Shown here piece by piece: positions 28,523 through 36,235 of a stretch of DNA of 36,854 nt. How positions within the stretch are numbered: position 1 is the first letter of the stretch; every line of letters starts with the position of its first letter. Source of the DNA: Psychrobium sp. (GTDB lineage: Bacteria > Pseudomonadota > Gammaproteobacteria > Enterobacterales > Psychrobiaceae); contig JABSRV010000014.1 in assembly GCA_013214905.1 (NCBI GenBank), forward strand, positions 1 through 36,854. Direction: 5' to 3'. Below the pieces are notes generated by a model, which worked only from the letters and a program-made list of their open reading frames with translations, was not told where the DNA came from and did no database searches. The translations under genes were made by a program, and so were the position numbers.

Positions 28523-28562
28523 GCGACCCATACCAACGACTCGTCGTTAGATTACATAAAAT

Positions 28563-28647
28563 GCCGGTATGGTGAAATTGGTATACACGACGGATTCAAA
28601 ATCCGTTGCTTTCGAGCGTGGCGGTTCAAGTCCGCCTACCGGTACCA
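28563..28647 (+). tRNA. tRNA-Leu (anticodon CAA)
   Basis: 85 bases with encoded CCA. The acceptor arm gccggta/taccggt pairs with a G-U at the first position. The anticodon stem acgga/tccgt has loop ttcaaaa, giving CAA (reads UUG). A long variable arm and the T-arm ggcggttcaagtccgcc are present, as in class II leucine tRNAs. In enterobacteria the corresponding leuX gene is a known island integration site. A terminator follows at once. Confidence 0.95.
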
Positions 28648-28661
28648 TTTTATGTTTAAAT

Positions 28662-28686
28662 CAACCAACGAAAGTTGGTTTTTTTA
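28662..28686 (+). terminator. Terminator of tRNA-Leu
   Basis: The stem aaccaac/gttggtt closes on gaaa and is followed by TTTTT, 15 bases after the tRNA CCA end. Confidence 0.88.
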
Positions 28687-28801
28687 TGCCTGGAATATAG
28701 TGAAAGCCTTACAGTGTCTGATTAAATAAGTTATACCACTATATTTAATAGGCATTCTTTATGTAGGTTTTTATAGCCTGAAAACTCCCAAATCCATACC
28801 T

Positions 28802-28921
28802 CTTCCTGTCTATATCCTGTAAACCCATGTGCGGATTATGTGCGCATCTAGATCCTAGTTAATCCTAATCTTTACCATAGCCAACACTCCTAGCTGCTAA
28901 CTGCTCTGGTCTTTCTCCTGT
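28802..28921. repeat. Modular non-coding repeat, block 1, copy A
   Basis: About 120 bases aligning with 35478-35597 at roughly 70% by eye. Shared words include ccatgtg, ttaccatagccaa and tcctgtc-atatcc-gtaaa. A short upstream match (tgaggttttttttatgcctg at 35352 against a similar stretch at 28763) suggests the homology extends left with gaps. Confidence 0.65.
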
Positions 28922-29021
28922 TTTTTTCCGTGTAAATTAGTAGCTATGCCTTCTAGTAACGCCGCTTATAAGTCCCCAGCATTAGCCTAAGTTTGACGAA
29001 TCTAGGATTAGAAAAATATAT

Positions 29022-29053
29022 CCCCCAACCCGATGTAAGTTCGGGTTAGGGGG
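29022..29053. other. Strong hairpin within repeat copy A
   Basis: The stem cccccaacccga / tcgggttaggggg has one bulged A and a 7-base loop. It is followed on the + strand by tattcttt, so it could terminate rightward transcription. A hairpin of different sequence occupies the same place in copy B (31207-31235). Confidence 0.7.
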
Positions 29054-29138
29054 TATTCTTTCACATGGTTCTACTAATCAACGGGGTAGGCCATAGAATT
29101 AGGCTTAGTTCGCCAGAACAAGCAATCTGGATTGTGCT

Positions 29139-29690
29139 GTGAGCAAGGAGCGGCACAAAACGCGGTCACTTTAATAAACCTTAATGAATGCTAAAAATAA
29201 TTAAATATTTAAAATTCCTGTTCTATTATATTGTTAGCTCGCGCGGCGTTATTTTTGTTAAATCTGATTCCGATGGGCTCTTGAATTAAGTAGTAGCGTC
29301 AAAAGTTTTGTCTGCCGTGGACTTGTCTGGTGGCTTATATCGCTTTCTAGCAGTTGTGAACTGATGCTGTTTTTAATTAACTTCACGCTACAACTCTGCA
29401 CGAAAACTTGTCTATAGCCTCAAATTTTGGAGGTTGGCTTTTGGTTGTGCCTTGCCTTTGGTAAGTGCTGTTCAGTGTTGTCTAGGGTCGGTGATGTGTA
29501 CCTATAAAGCTAACTCGCCTGGTCATGGGGGCAGTTGATACTTTTAGGCTTAGTTGTTTTGACTACTTGAAGAGCGTGGCATCTTCGGTGCCTTAAATAT
29601 CGTAATCGATAAATTGTCTTACGCCTTATTTAATCGCGTTTTGCTGGATGTGTGTCACAAGCTCGTATGGGGATATATAACATTTACCAT
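29139..29690. repeat. Modular non-coding repeat, blocks 3-4, copy A
   Basis: Starts with gtgagcaagg. The first 101 bases (29139-29239) match 31283-31383 at identical length and about 70-75% identity, strongest at the right end (aaattcctgttctattatat), and finish at GTTAGCT. A second conserved stretch at 29648-29690, including cgtatggggatatat, matches 31728-31770. The sequence between has drifted and shows no reading frame. Confidence 0.7.
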
Positions 29691-29829
29691 ACGCACGTTT
29701 CTAATATTTCCCAAATATTGCCAGTTAACCCAGTAAGCCTGATTATATGGTTTATTACCGCTGTCTTAATATTTGAGGTTTAATTAACTGCATGATGCTT
29801 ATTCTGTTATATAGAAGTGGTTACGCACA

Positions 29830-29865
29830 AAATGTAGTGGTCCATGTTATTTGACCACTACATTT
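29830..29865 (-). terminator. Terminator of the HTH gene
   Basis: A perfect 13-bp stem aaatgtagtggtc/gaccactacattt with a 10-base loop lies 19 bases past the stop codon. Read on the minus strand it is followed by a short T stretch. Confidence 0.7.
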
Positions 29866-29883
29866 AAATTATAAATATCACTG

Positions 29884-31029
29884 TTAATCAAGAACTTTAG
29901 CGCCAGGGATATACCCGCCTAACTTTGATACTTCATGTTTTATGTCGTTAGACAGATCAGTTGAACAACCACACCATTTTCGAATTAATTCTATTTCCTT
30001 TAAAAAATTGATATGGCATAAATTACTTATAACTATATTTCTAACTTCTCCATGTCCAATAGCCTGTTTATCGGTCTCAAAATCCGAACCATCATCTAGG
30101 CGGATCCATAGGTGATAATTCATATTTTCAGATAAGTATAGCCTTAAAATAACTCGTCCCCATTTATCAGGTTTAGAATTGAAAAATTGAGTGTTTGATG
30201 AGTAACAATATGGAGGTTTTCTAAATCCAAATATGTCATTATCGCTCCCCAATGAATTAGTGGTTAGGTCATTAAAAGACAAAGATACCCTTTCATTTAT
30301 TTTAAAAGATTCGTCATGGATTTCATCTAATCTATAAGTATCACCTTTAAATTCAAGAACTATGTCACCATTAATAACCAATTCATTCAATTTAACAGAG
30401 GGGGTGACATCTGACATATGAAAGCTAAAATCAGACATTAACTCAAATTTGAAGAATGCAATTCTATATAGATTTTCCACCAATTTACTGTCGGGCTTTA
30501 CTATATAATTTAGCCCTGCATCGGTTAAGATTGACAGTTCTATATGTAATTCTTTATCCGCACTGGTATGCTTGTTCTTACATTCGTTATACCAAAATTT
30601 AAATTTAGGCAATAATAGCAACTCATCAAGAAAGCGCAGTTTTTCATCGTCCGAAGCTGTACCATCAATAACGTTGATACAGTCGAGTATTTCTTTTTGA
30701 TAATCGGCACGTGTTAGTAATTCATAAATTCGATGCTTTAATCTTTCCTTTGATGACTGTGAATAATTATCAGTGAACTCGTTTACTGAGTCATACACTT
30801 CAGCATTCATATACTGTCCTTTACCACGCCTAGGATAACCATAATTATCAATGATGATTTGACGTTGACTCGGTAATAACTTTCCTTTCCCTCTTTTATA
30901 TTCACTTATTCTAGAGCCTTCAAGCCCGAGCAGTTCACCCAGCTCTTTTTGATTTCTACCTTCGTTCAAATAAGCTGATATAGCATGTTGAATCAATAAC
31001 ATCGATTCATTTTTAGATACGGGTTGCAT
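29884..31029 (-). CDS. HTH protein with unrecognised C-terminal domain
   Basis: A 381-residue protein. Residues about 25-55 (QKELGELLGLEGSRISEYKRGKGKL) form an XRE/Cro-like helix-turn-helix, so it probably binds DNA. The remaining roughly 300 residues match nothing I know: a helical part (about 80-150), a mixed acidic part with many aromatic residues, and a C-terminus CGCSTDL...GGYIPGAKVLD that looks like a conserved tail. There is no signal or membrane segment. The start ATG 31029 has GGAA nine bases upstream. It is A/T-rich compared with the core genes and transcribed alone, between repeat copies A and B. A regulator or a defence protein with its own HTH are both possible. Confidence 0.7.
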   Translation of the reverse strand: MQPVSKNESMLLIQHAISAYLNEGRNQKELGELLGLEGSRISEYKRGKGKLLPSQRQIIIDNYGYPRRGKGQYMNAEVYDSVNEFTDNYSQSSKERLKHRIYELLTRADYQKEILDCINVIDGTASDDEKLRFLDELLLLPKFKFWYNECKNKHTSADKELHIELSILTDAGLNYIVKPDSKLVENLYRIAFFKFELMSDFSFHMSDVTPSVKLNELVINGDIVLEFKGDTYRLDEIHDESFKINERVSLSFNDLTTNSLGSDNDIFGFRKPPYCYSSNTQFFNSKPDKWGRVILRLYLSENMNYHLWIRLDDGSDFETDKQAIGHGEVRNIVISNLCHINFLKEIELIRKWCGCSTDLSNDIKHEVSKLGGYIPGAKVLD

Positions 31030-31206
31030 GTGTAGTATTCCGTTTAGTTATTGTGTGCTATTAACTATAATCATATTACAAAAAGTGTCATTACGTGTAA
31101 TCTGTAATTATTGCGAATAAATTACACCATCGATAAGGCTGTACAGTTTATTTGTTAGTAGGGTGTTTATCAAAAGACTGTACGCGAGTCGGAAACTAAA
31201 ATAATG

Positions 31207-31235
31207 CCCCACTTCGAATTGATATCGAAGTGGGG
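31207..31235. other. Strong hairpin within repeat copy B
   Basis: A perfect 11-bp stem ccccacttcga/tcgaagtgggg with a 7-base loop. Its right arm and the following words (tcgaagtggRgtctta, then gggtg) recur near 35655-35685 after block 1 of copy C, where the left arm has decayed. The rest of 31030-31282 is the promoter side of the HTH gene and shows no gene. Confidence 0.7.
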
Positions 31236-31282
31236 TCTTATATTGGGTGCTGTTAGTCAGGACGTTCGTTTTTTGCTCGGCG

Positions 31283-31770
31283 GTGAGCAAGGAACGGCGC
31301 AAAGTGAATTCACGATAATTTGCCTTATTAAAGACTAAAAAATAAATAATATTAAAAATTCCTGTTCTATTATTTTGTTGGCTAAATGCGTCAAAATTTT
31401 TCGTAAAATGATCTGGTGTGGCGGTTCGCTGGGCTTAAGTTGCCAAATGGGCGCATGTGGTGGCTATCTATTGTGAAACCAATGAACTAGCGATTTTTCT
31501 TAATCGAGATCGCTGACGATTTACAAATAGTTTGGCATATTTTTGATGCGCGTTTCACTAAGGGCCTACTATTGAGTGGTGGTGTTCTGCGTTATATATG
31601 CGTTGTGATGTGCGATTATGGTTTGAAGCTCACTGCTCGTGTACTGGAACGCTGAAGCTGGATGTTGTGTAGTTGAGCATCGTAAATGGTAGGTAGTGTT
31701 TCCCTTTGTGCTGTTAAGAGTTTCATGGTGTGTGTCATTAGTCCGTATGGGGATATATGATATTTATCAC
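31283..31770. repeat. Modular non-coding repeat, blocks 3-4, copy B
   Basis: Matches copy A at both ends: 101 bases from gtgagcaagg to GTTGGCT (31283-31383), and 31728-31770 with ggtgtgtgtcatta and cgtatggggatatat. The middle is divergent and about 60 bases shorter than in copy A. No gene is visible here or in 31771-31905; the cassette core begins at 31906. Confidence 0.7.
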
Positions 31771-31905
31771 GGTGTGGTTTATTCAGTCTTAGATTAAATG
31801 AGTGTTTTCATCGTAACTAGTTGAAATTACGAGTATATTGAACTAGTATCATTTGAAATTAAATATCTGCGTTGCGGCATTATCGCGCAATCCGGATAAT
31901 ATACT

Positions 31906-31912
31906 GTTAGCT
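31906..31912 (+). other. Left core site of an integron-type cassette
   Basis: GTTAGCT fits the GTT-start of integron recombination cores and is the exact reverse complement of AGCTAAC, the first seven bases of the attC-like site at 32500. In a circular cassette these two would pair. The gene start is only 24 bases downstream, as is usual in cassettes. Confidence 0.65.
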
Positions 31913-31935
31913 GTTCATCATTGCTCGGAGATATC

Positions 31936-32505
31936 ATGGAAGAACATGAAGTGAAAATTTACTTTGGCGGAGATTTGACTAATTTGTATGAATTAGGTTG
32001 GATTTCGTCGGATTTAAGTGCATTGATCGATTTTACCGAATTAGTAGAATCTGGAGATCAAGAGAGAACAGAAAAATACTTTGGTGAAAAAGCTCGTGGG
32101 TTTAATCGTTATACTAAGGTAGTTGACAAACCTCATAAAAGACCTGAAATTGTTGATGTCAGAAAAGGTTCAGTTGAATTAGTTATAGCTGGTTGTAGTG
32201 TTGCAGTAGCTGTAATTATGCCCCTTGTTCAAATTGCGGTACAAAGGTATTTTAATCAAAGAGATGAAGAATTATCTTTTGAAATTAGCCCTCAGGATAC
32301 AAGTTTACAACGAATTATGAATACGTTTGCAAATGGTGAGTTTGGGCGAGGCTCAGAGGGTTTAGAATTGCTAATGTCAATTCTTCAACAAAGGAACTAC
32401 AACGTAACACTTCTTGCTCAAAATATTTATCTTGTTGAGCATGTTATTGAAAAATATTCACAGCGTATAATTAAAACAATTAAAAAGAACCGAAAAAACA
32501 GCTAA
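31936..32505 (+). CDS. Cassette-borne single-helix membrane protein, unknown function
   Basis: A 189-residue protein I cannot place. Residues 1-75 look soluble and charged (KIYFGGDLTNLYELGWISSD). One membrane helix lies at about 80-102 (VELVIAGCSVAVAVIMPLVQ), introduced by DVRKGS. A soluble C-terminal part of about 85 residues ends in a lysine-rich helix. I use ATG 31936, with GGAG seven bases upstream, instead of an in-frame TTG at 31921. The stop codon TAA lies inside the R'' box of the attC-like site, so gene and site form one compact unit. It is convergent with the ATPase gene. A membrane effector or immunity factor is only a guess. Confidence 0.75.
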   Translation: MEEHEVKIYFGGDLTNLYELGWISSDLSALIDFTELVESGDQERTEKYFGEKARGFNRYTKVVDKPHKRPEIVDVRKGSVELVIAGCSVAVAVIMPLVQIAVQRYFNQRDEELSFEISPQDTSLQRIMNTFANGEFGRGSEGLELLMSILQQRNYNVTLLAQNIYLVEHVIEKYSQRIIKTIKKNRKNS

Positions 32506-32554
32506 CAAATAAGAATAGGTGTCGCGTAGCCGACACCTTATTCGGGTGTTGGGC
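32500..32554 (+). other. attC-like recombination site (55 bp)
   Basis: R'' AGCTAAC (32500-32506) opens and R' GTTGGGC (32548-32554) closes the site. Between them lie a spacer aaataa, an imperfect stem gaataggtgtcg / cgacaccttattc with one extra base on one side, and a 5-6-base loop. The outer and inner stems, unpaired spacer and extrahelical base are the features of short attC sites, and the right end gggtGTTGGGC resembles those of classic resistance cassettes. No other convincing attC is visible in the window. Confidence 0.7.
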
Positions 32555-32684
32555 AAGCCCAGAAGCCCGCCTTATATAGTAAATTGAGATTCTTTGTTTG
32601 ATGGACACGCAGCCTGTGGGTAAACTCAAGCCGAGTGTGGTTAAAGTAAAGTGGTCAGGTCGCTTGTATAGGGATACTTATAAC

Positions 32685-34448
32685 CTACCCTGCCATGTAC
32701 TCAATCACAGAGCTTTTAATTTTTTTAACTCGAACATCCTGGATGTACTTCATTCGTACCTCATTCTCTTCTACATCATAAAGGTGACCAATATCTGCAA
32801 ACTTATCACTTAATCTATTTATTATTTTACTTGATAGCGAAAGATTAGAAAGACCGTGCGATCGCAATATTTTATAAAGGGATTCAGGCTCATCTTGTTG
32901 AATTTGAGAGCCACATTTAGGACAAAACTTAAAATTTTCATCAATAGTTCTAAAATCACATTTTGAATCTGTACAGCCAAACTCTGTGGATTCATTCAAT
33001 CGCTCAGAAATTTCTTTAATAAAAAGAGTTGTATCATAATAAGCCTGGTTATTCTCTATAGCGACAGACGTATTTTTTAATTCAGATATGCTCTTTAAAA
33101 CTAAATCGGTAAAAACTAAACTAGGGTTTAATGTTACGTAATAACCATATTTATGGTGACCTATGCTCTTCTTGCTATGATCAATTTTCACTATATTAGA
33201 GTAATCAAGAATAGAAAACATCTTTTCTAATTCATCATAAGCTGTAGTGGAAACAAAAAAACCAACTGATAACTTTCTCTTTTTTTCTATTTGCTTATTA
33301 TTCCATACTCGTAAGTTTGGAATGATTATTTCTTTCATCATATCTTCAGCTTCACTAATATGCTGTGAATATTTAATTAAGCGCTGTTTTAAAGTTTCAA
33401 ATTCCTTCCATTTAATATTAAAAACAGTACGAATAGTATTGATTAAAAACTGGACAGAAATATTAGATTGAAAACCCTTCGTATTTTCAATTTCATCAAT
33501 AATATGAAAGGCAAATCTTGGATTTCCATTACTACAGATACAAATAGTATCTATAATATCTTTATTAATAGTAAGTTTATTCCAGTACCCTTTATCAAAT
33601 TCTTGAATTCTTCTTTGCAATATATTTTTTACATATTTAATGTCTTCCGCACTATGCATATTCCATGAGACTTTTAGCTCTTTAGCATCCTGGCCTCGTT
33701 CAAAGTACTTTCCGTAATTAGTGATGCCTGGGTATACCGCAGCTTTACATGCAATTTTAGGATCTCTTAATGATTTAAAGAAAGTGAAAAATTTTTCCTG
33801 TTGTGAGTGAGAAAAGACATGAGCTGCTTCATCAAACAAGAATACAATTCGACTTAAATTGAAGTCATTAATGAGATTTTTCAAAAACTCTTTAAAATTC
33901 TGAGGGTTATCTAAAATGTTTGTGAGTTCTGTTGACGGTATTTTGTTTTTAAGATCTTGGTTTGTTTCAATATCTGCTTTTTCTAAGACCTTAATGTAGT
34001 CGTTCAATAAAGAGGAGTATTTATCGATATCCGTTTCAATGGAAGATCCAAAAATCACCTCTAGTCTCTTATTAAGCTTAGGAATGCAATCTGGTTTTAG
34101 TTCTTGTAATTTTTTTAATGTTTCTGAGAGGATTTTACCCATTGTCCACTGTAAAAAAGGATCTATGGAGTTATCGACTACAGTGATTCTCTCTATTCGA
34201 ATAGACTCTTCAAAGCTTACCCAAACAGGTAAAATACTATTTTTTCCGAACTCTTTAGTCGACTGCAACATTGCAGCCTTCATAAGCATTGTCTTTCCTA
34301 CACCACGACTTCCTTCTAAAAGATACTGCTCGGAATCTAAAAGCCTTGTAATTTTATCATCATTACGTGTTATGAAATACTTAGTTATTAACTCTTCAGT
34401 CAGACTTTCCGTGCGATCAAGTAAATAATCACCTAACGATTCCTTCAT
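32685..34448 (-). CDS. ORC/CDC6-like P-loop ATPase with zinc ribbon and HhH-like tail
   Basis: A 587-residue ATPase. Walker A is GSRGVGKT (46-53), Walker B IVFLFDE (201-207), and a sensor-2-like SNGNPR (306-311) resembles ORC/CDC6-type AAA proteins. A four-cysteine zinc ribbon follows (C492, C497, C509, C512; C-x4-C-x11-C-x2-C). The last 60 residues, ending DVRVKKIKSSVIEYMAG, look like a helix-hairpin-helix or SAM-like nucleic-acid-binding fold. Together these suggest ATP-driven action on DNA or RNA. The start ATG 34448 overlaps the stop of the preceding gene by 4 bases, so the two are translationally coupled. It is strongly A/T-rich, which points to transfer. An anti-phage role is inference from architecture and context. 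Confidence 0.78.
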   Translation of the reverse strand: MKESLGDYLLDRTESLTEELITKYFITRNDDKITRLLDSEQYLLEGSRGVGKTMLMKAAMLQSTKEFGKNSILPVWVSFEESIRIERITVVDNSIDPFLQWTMGKILSETLKKLQELKPDCIPKLNKRLEVIFGSSIETDIDKYSSLLNDYIKVLEKADIETNQDLKNKIPSTELTNILDNPQNFKEFLKNLINDFNLSRIVFLFDEAAHVFSHSQQEKFFTFFKSLRDPKIACKAAVYPGITNYGKYFERGQDAKELKVSWNMHSAEDIKYVKNILQRRIQEFDKGYWNKLTINKDIIDTICICSNGNPRFAFHIIDEIENTKGFQSNISVQFLINTIRTVFNIKWKEFETLKQRLIKYSQHISEAEDMMKEIIIPNLRVWNNKQIEKKRKLSVGFFVSTTAYDELEKMFSILDYSNIVKIDHSKKSIGHHKYGYYVTLNPSLVFTDLVLKSISELKNTSVAIENNQAYYDTTLFIKEISERLNESTEFGCTDSKCDFRTIDENFKFCPKCGSQIQQDEPESLYKILRSHGLSNLSLSSKIINRLSDKFADIGHLYDVEENEVRMKYIQDVRVKKIKSSVIEYMAG

Positions 34449-35134
34449 GATAATTCCTGTAATAATTGTGTTCTTGAGGCTAATTTATTAATTTCAAAAC
34501 TCGATCTATCATTAAATCTTAAGATGTACATTATCGCTATAATATTCATAATATTTAGGTAATGTGTTTCGAATTGTTTAAATTCAACTTTTTTATATGA
34601 TATTTTTAACGATTCTTTTTTAAACAATGTTTTATTTCTACCATGAACAACATCACATAATTTAGAATATTCAAGAGACAGAAATGAACTAATAGAGTCT
34701 TTATTTTTTTCTAAATCAACAGCACCATTATTAAAAGCTGTAATATATGAAGTCATATAAAATGAATCATCTCGAACTAAAGCGCTTACATATTTATTAG
34801 CTTTAGAGTTTTCATTTTTAGCGATATTCAATTCAATTTTATGATCATAAAAGTAGAACGAGTGGCATGCTAGCTCCAGAATATTTCTCAGGCCAGAAAG
34901 TGCTAATCGATTGTAACCCGATATAGATGCATGAATTACAGATATCACTTCTGAAATGATTTCATTCCAATAGAAGCTAGTATCACTATCAGATTCAGAG
35001 AACCTTTCGCCGATTTCCATAATAGAATTCAAAGCTTCAAGAATACCTGTGAGATCATTATCATGAAGAGTCTCAGTCTGAATCTTATTATTTTTCGCAA
35101 TTAAAGCTAACAGGGTATTTTTTGTGTATGACAT
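34445..35134 (-). CDS. All-alpha HEPN-like protein coupled to the ATPase
   Basis: A 229-residue, mostly helical protein. Two segments stand out: YNRLALSGLRNILELACHSF (74-93), with R83 and E87, and YSKLCDVVHGRN (156-167), with H164. Such paired helices with an R/E-rich helix and a late histidine are seen in HEPN-like and DUF5677-like proteins, but the canonical R-x4-6-H motif is not clear, so nuclease activity cannot be claimed. It is first in a two-gene unit, and its stop overlaps the ATPase start in ATGA. Start at 35134. The promoter should lie within 35135-35250. It is strongly A/T-rich. Confidence 0.65.
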   Translation of the reverse strand: MSYTKNTLLALIAKNNKIQTETLHDNDLTGILEALNSIMEIGERFSESDSDTSFYWNEIISEVISVIHASISGYNRLALSGLRNILELACHSFYFYDHKIELNIAKNENSKANKYVSALVRDDSFYMTSYITAFNNGAVDLEKNKDSISSFLSLEYSKLCDVVHGRNKTLFKKESLKISYKKVEFKQFETHYLNIMNIIAIMYILRFNDRSSFEINKLASRTQLLQELS

Positions 35135-35248
35135 ATCAAATATCAGTTAATTCAAGTAGATGTAAGCTAAATAAAAACATTCAAAAAGTCAATCTATGAT
35201 ATATATTTAGATAGTCCCTCCAGCAGTGTCAGGAACAGCAAAGATGAA

Positions 35249-35342
35249 ACACGCATAAAAATATAGCTAATAAATAACGAGTTAATGAATACGTTAGAAC
35301 ACTTCAACCAAATAGCGATTTATATCATTAGGGTTAGCAAAT
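35249..35342. repeat. 94-bp direct repeat, copy 1
   Basis: From acacgcataaaaat to gtttagcaaat-like gttagcaaat. It aligns with 36228-36322 in the same orientation, with about 12 mismatches by eye. The two copies lie about 980 bases apart, on either side of block 1 copy C and a possible gene remnant. Confidence 0.85.
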
Positions 35343-35477
35343 CTCACATCGTTGAGGTTTTTTTTATGCCTGAAACTTAGAGAATCCCAGTTAGAGCTTG
35401 TCTATTATCGCGGTGCAACTATCATAACATCGTGAAATGCAGTTCAACACAGCCTAAAAGCGCCTCACGCCATACAA

Positions 35478-35597
35478 CCTCCTGTCCATATCCGGTAAAA
35501 CCATGTGTTGATGAAGTACGTCATTAGATTCTAGCCAATCCTATGCATTACCATAGCCAATACGGCTAGCCGTTAGCTCCTCTGGTCGTCCTCCGGC
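35478..35597. repeat. Modular non-coding repeat, block 1, copy C
   Basis: Aligns with 28802-28921 (words tcctgtc, ccatgtg, ttaccatagccaa, ctctggtc). It is followed at 35634-35690 by a decayed version of the copy-B hairpin region (tcgaagtggagtctta, gggtgt). Blocks 3 and 4 are absent here. The surrounding 35343-35990 shows no gene, only a run of ten A near 35749-35758. Confidence 0.6.
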
Positions 35598-35992
35598 ACT
35601 TTTAGAGTATATGAGCGTGGCAAGAAGAGTGCCCCCCCAAATTTGAATGGCATCGAAGTGGAGTCTTAACTGGGTGTCGGAAAGCGGGAACAGTACGGCA
35701 AGTCGCTAGATCTTTGCTGAACAATTCTGTTGATAAAAGGTCGTGGGTAAAAAAAAAATAGGCTTGGCGAATTTGTCACTGAGTTTTTTGTTTTCTTGTC
35801 ATGGACGTGGATTAGAGGTGGCGAGATGCTGCCGAGTAATGAACCCCTGATGATCAACTGTAAACATGCTGACTATCAGGAGGTTTTTCTATTATTTGTA
35901 ATAATAATCTCGCTTTTTTTACATGGGGTGAGTATCCCAGTTAATAAATTAGTTAGAGCCTTTCATTTAGGATATGGTTAAGTATTCACCAT

Positions 35993-36235
35993 TTAACGGT
36001 AATACACTCTGCGAATAGCAGTTTTCAATTTATTGACAATCTCTTGAGATCCCCAGTTATTTTTACCTCTCAAGCTTTTCTTAAAATAAACCTTTAATTG
36101 ACGGAGCTTAGGAAACTCATCATCACTATCAACGACTTTGTCTATTGCTATAACAAGTTCATAGCAACGAACTCTTGTGTTAAGACAAGGGTTTTGGATA
36201 ACTATTTCAGTAAGAAGAAAAGAGGGGACACGCAT
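35993..36235 (-). pseudogene. Short ORF, possibly a gene remnant
   Basis: An 80-codon frame whose second half (CYELVIAIDKVVDSDDEFPKL, then YFKKSL...WGSQEIVNKLKTAI) has the charge and helix pattern of real protein. Its start codon lies inside the 94-bp direct repeat, there is no clear ribosome site, and the product is not recognised. It is more likely the 3' end of a broken gene than an intact one. Confidence 0.3.

Larger units (their letters stand above)
28687..29883. other. 1.2-kb gene-free region after tRNA-Leu, holding repeat copy A
   Basis: No open frame of credible length on either strand and no trace of an integrase. From left to right: block 1 (28802-28921), a strong hairpin (29022-29053), block 3 (29139-29239), a divergent middle, block 4 (29648-29690), then the terminator hairpin of the HTH gene (29830-29865). 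All but the last are shared in the same order with non-coding DNA further along the island. Confidence 0.6.

Noticed and set aside
28424-28537. A third, shortened copy of repeat R1 before tRNA-Leu
   Set aside because: Only ataccaat at one end and aacaagac...gggtata at the other agree, and the right part is accounted for by the tRNA promoter; not enough to call.
29507-29560. AGCTAAC after copy-A block 3 as the R'' of a second cassette starting at 29233
   Set aside because: The 7-mer matches, but no inner stem or GTT end at attC spacing follows; probably chance.
29648-29690. Group II intron domain V or retron RNA in the non-coding repeat
   Set aside because: A cgtatgg/ccatacg hairpin is present in copy A but not conserved in copy B, and no reverse transcriptase is present in the window.
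31196-31258. Second attC around the copy-B hairpin, ending in GTTAGTC
   Set aside because: The hairpin is perfect, but the sequence where R'' should be (near cggaaac) does not pair with GTTAGTC, so the outer stem is missing.
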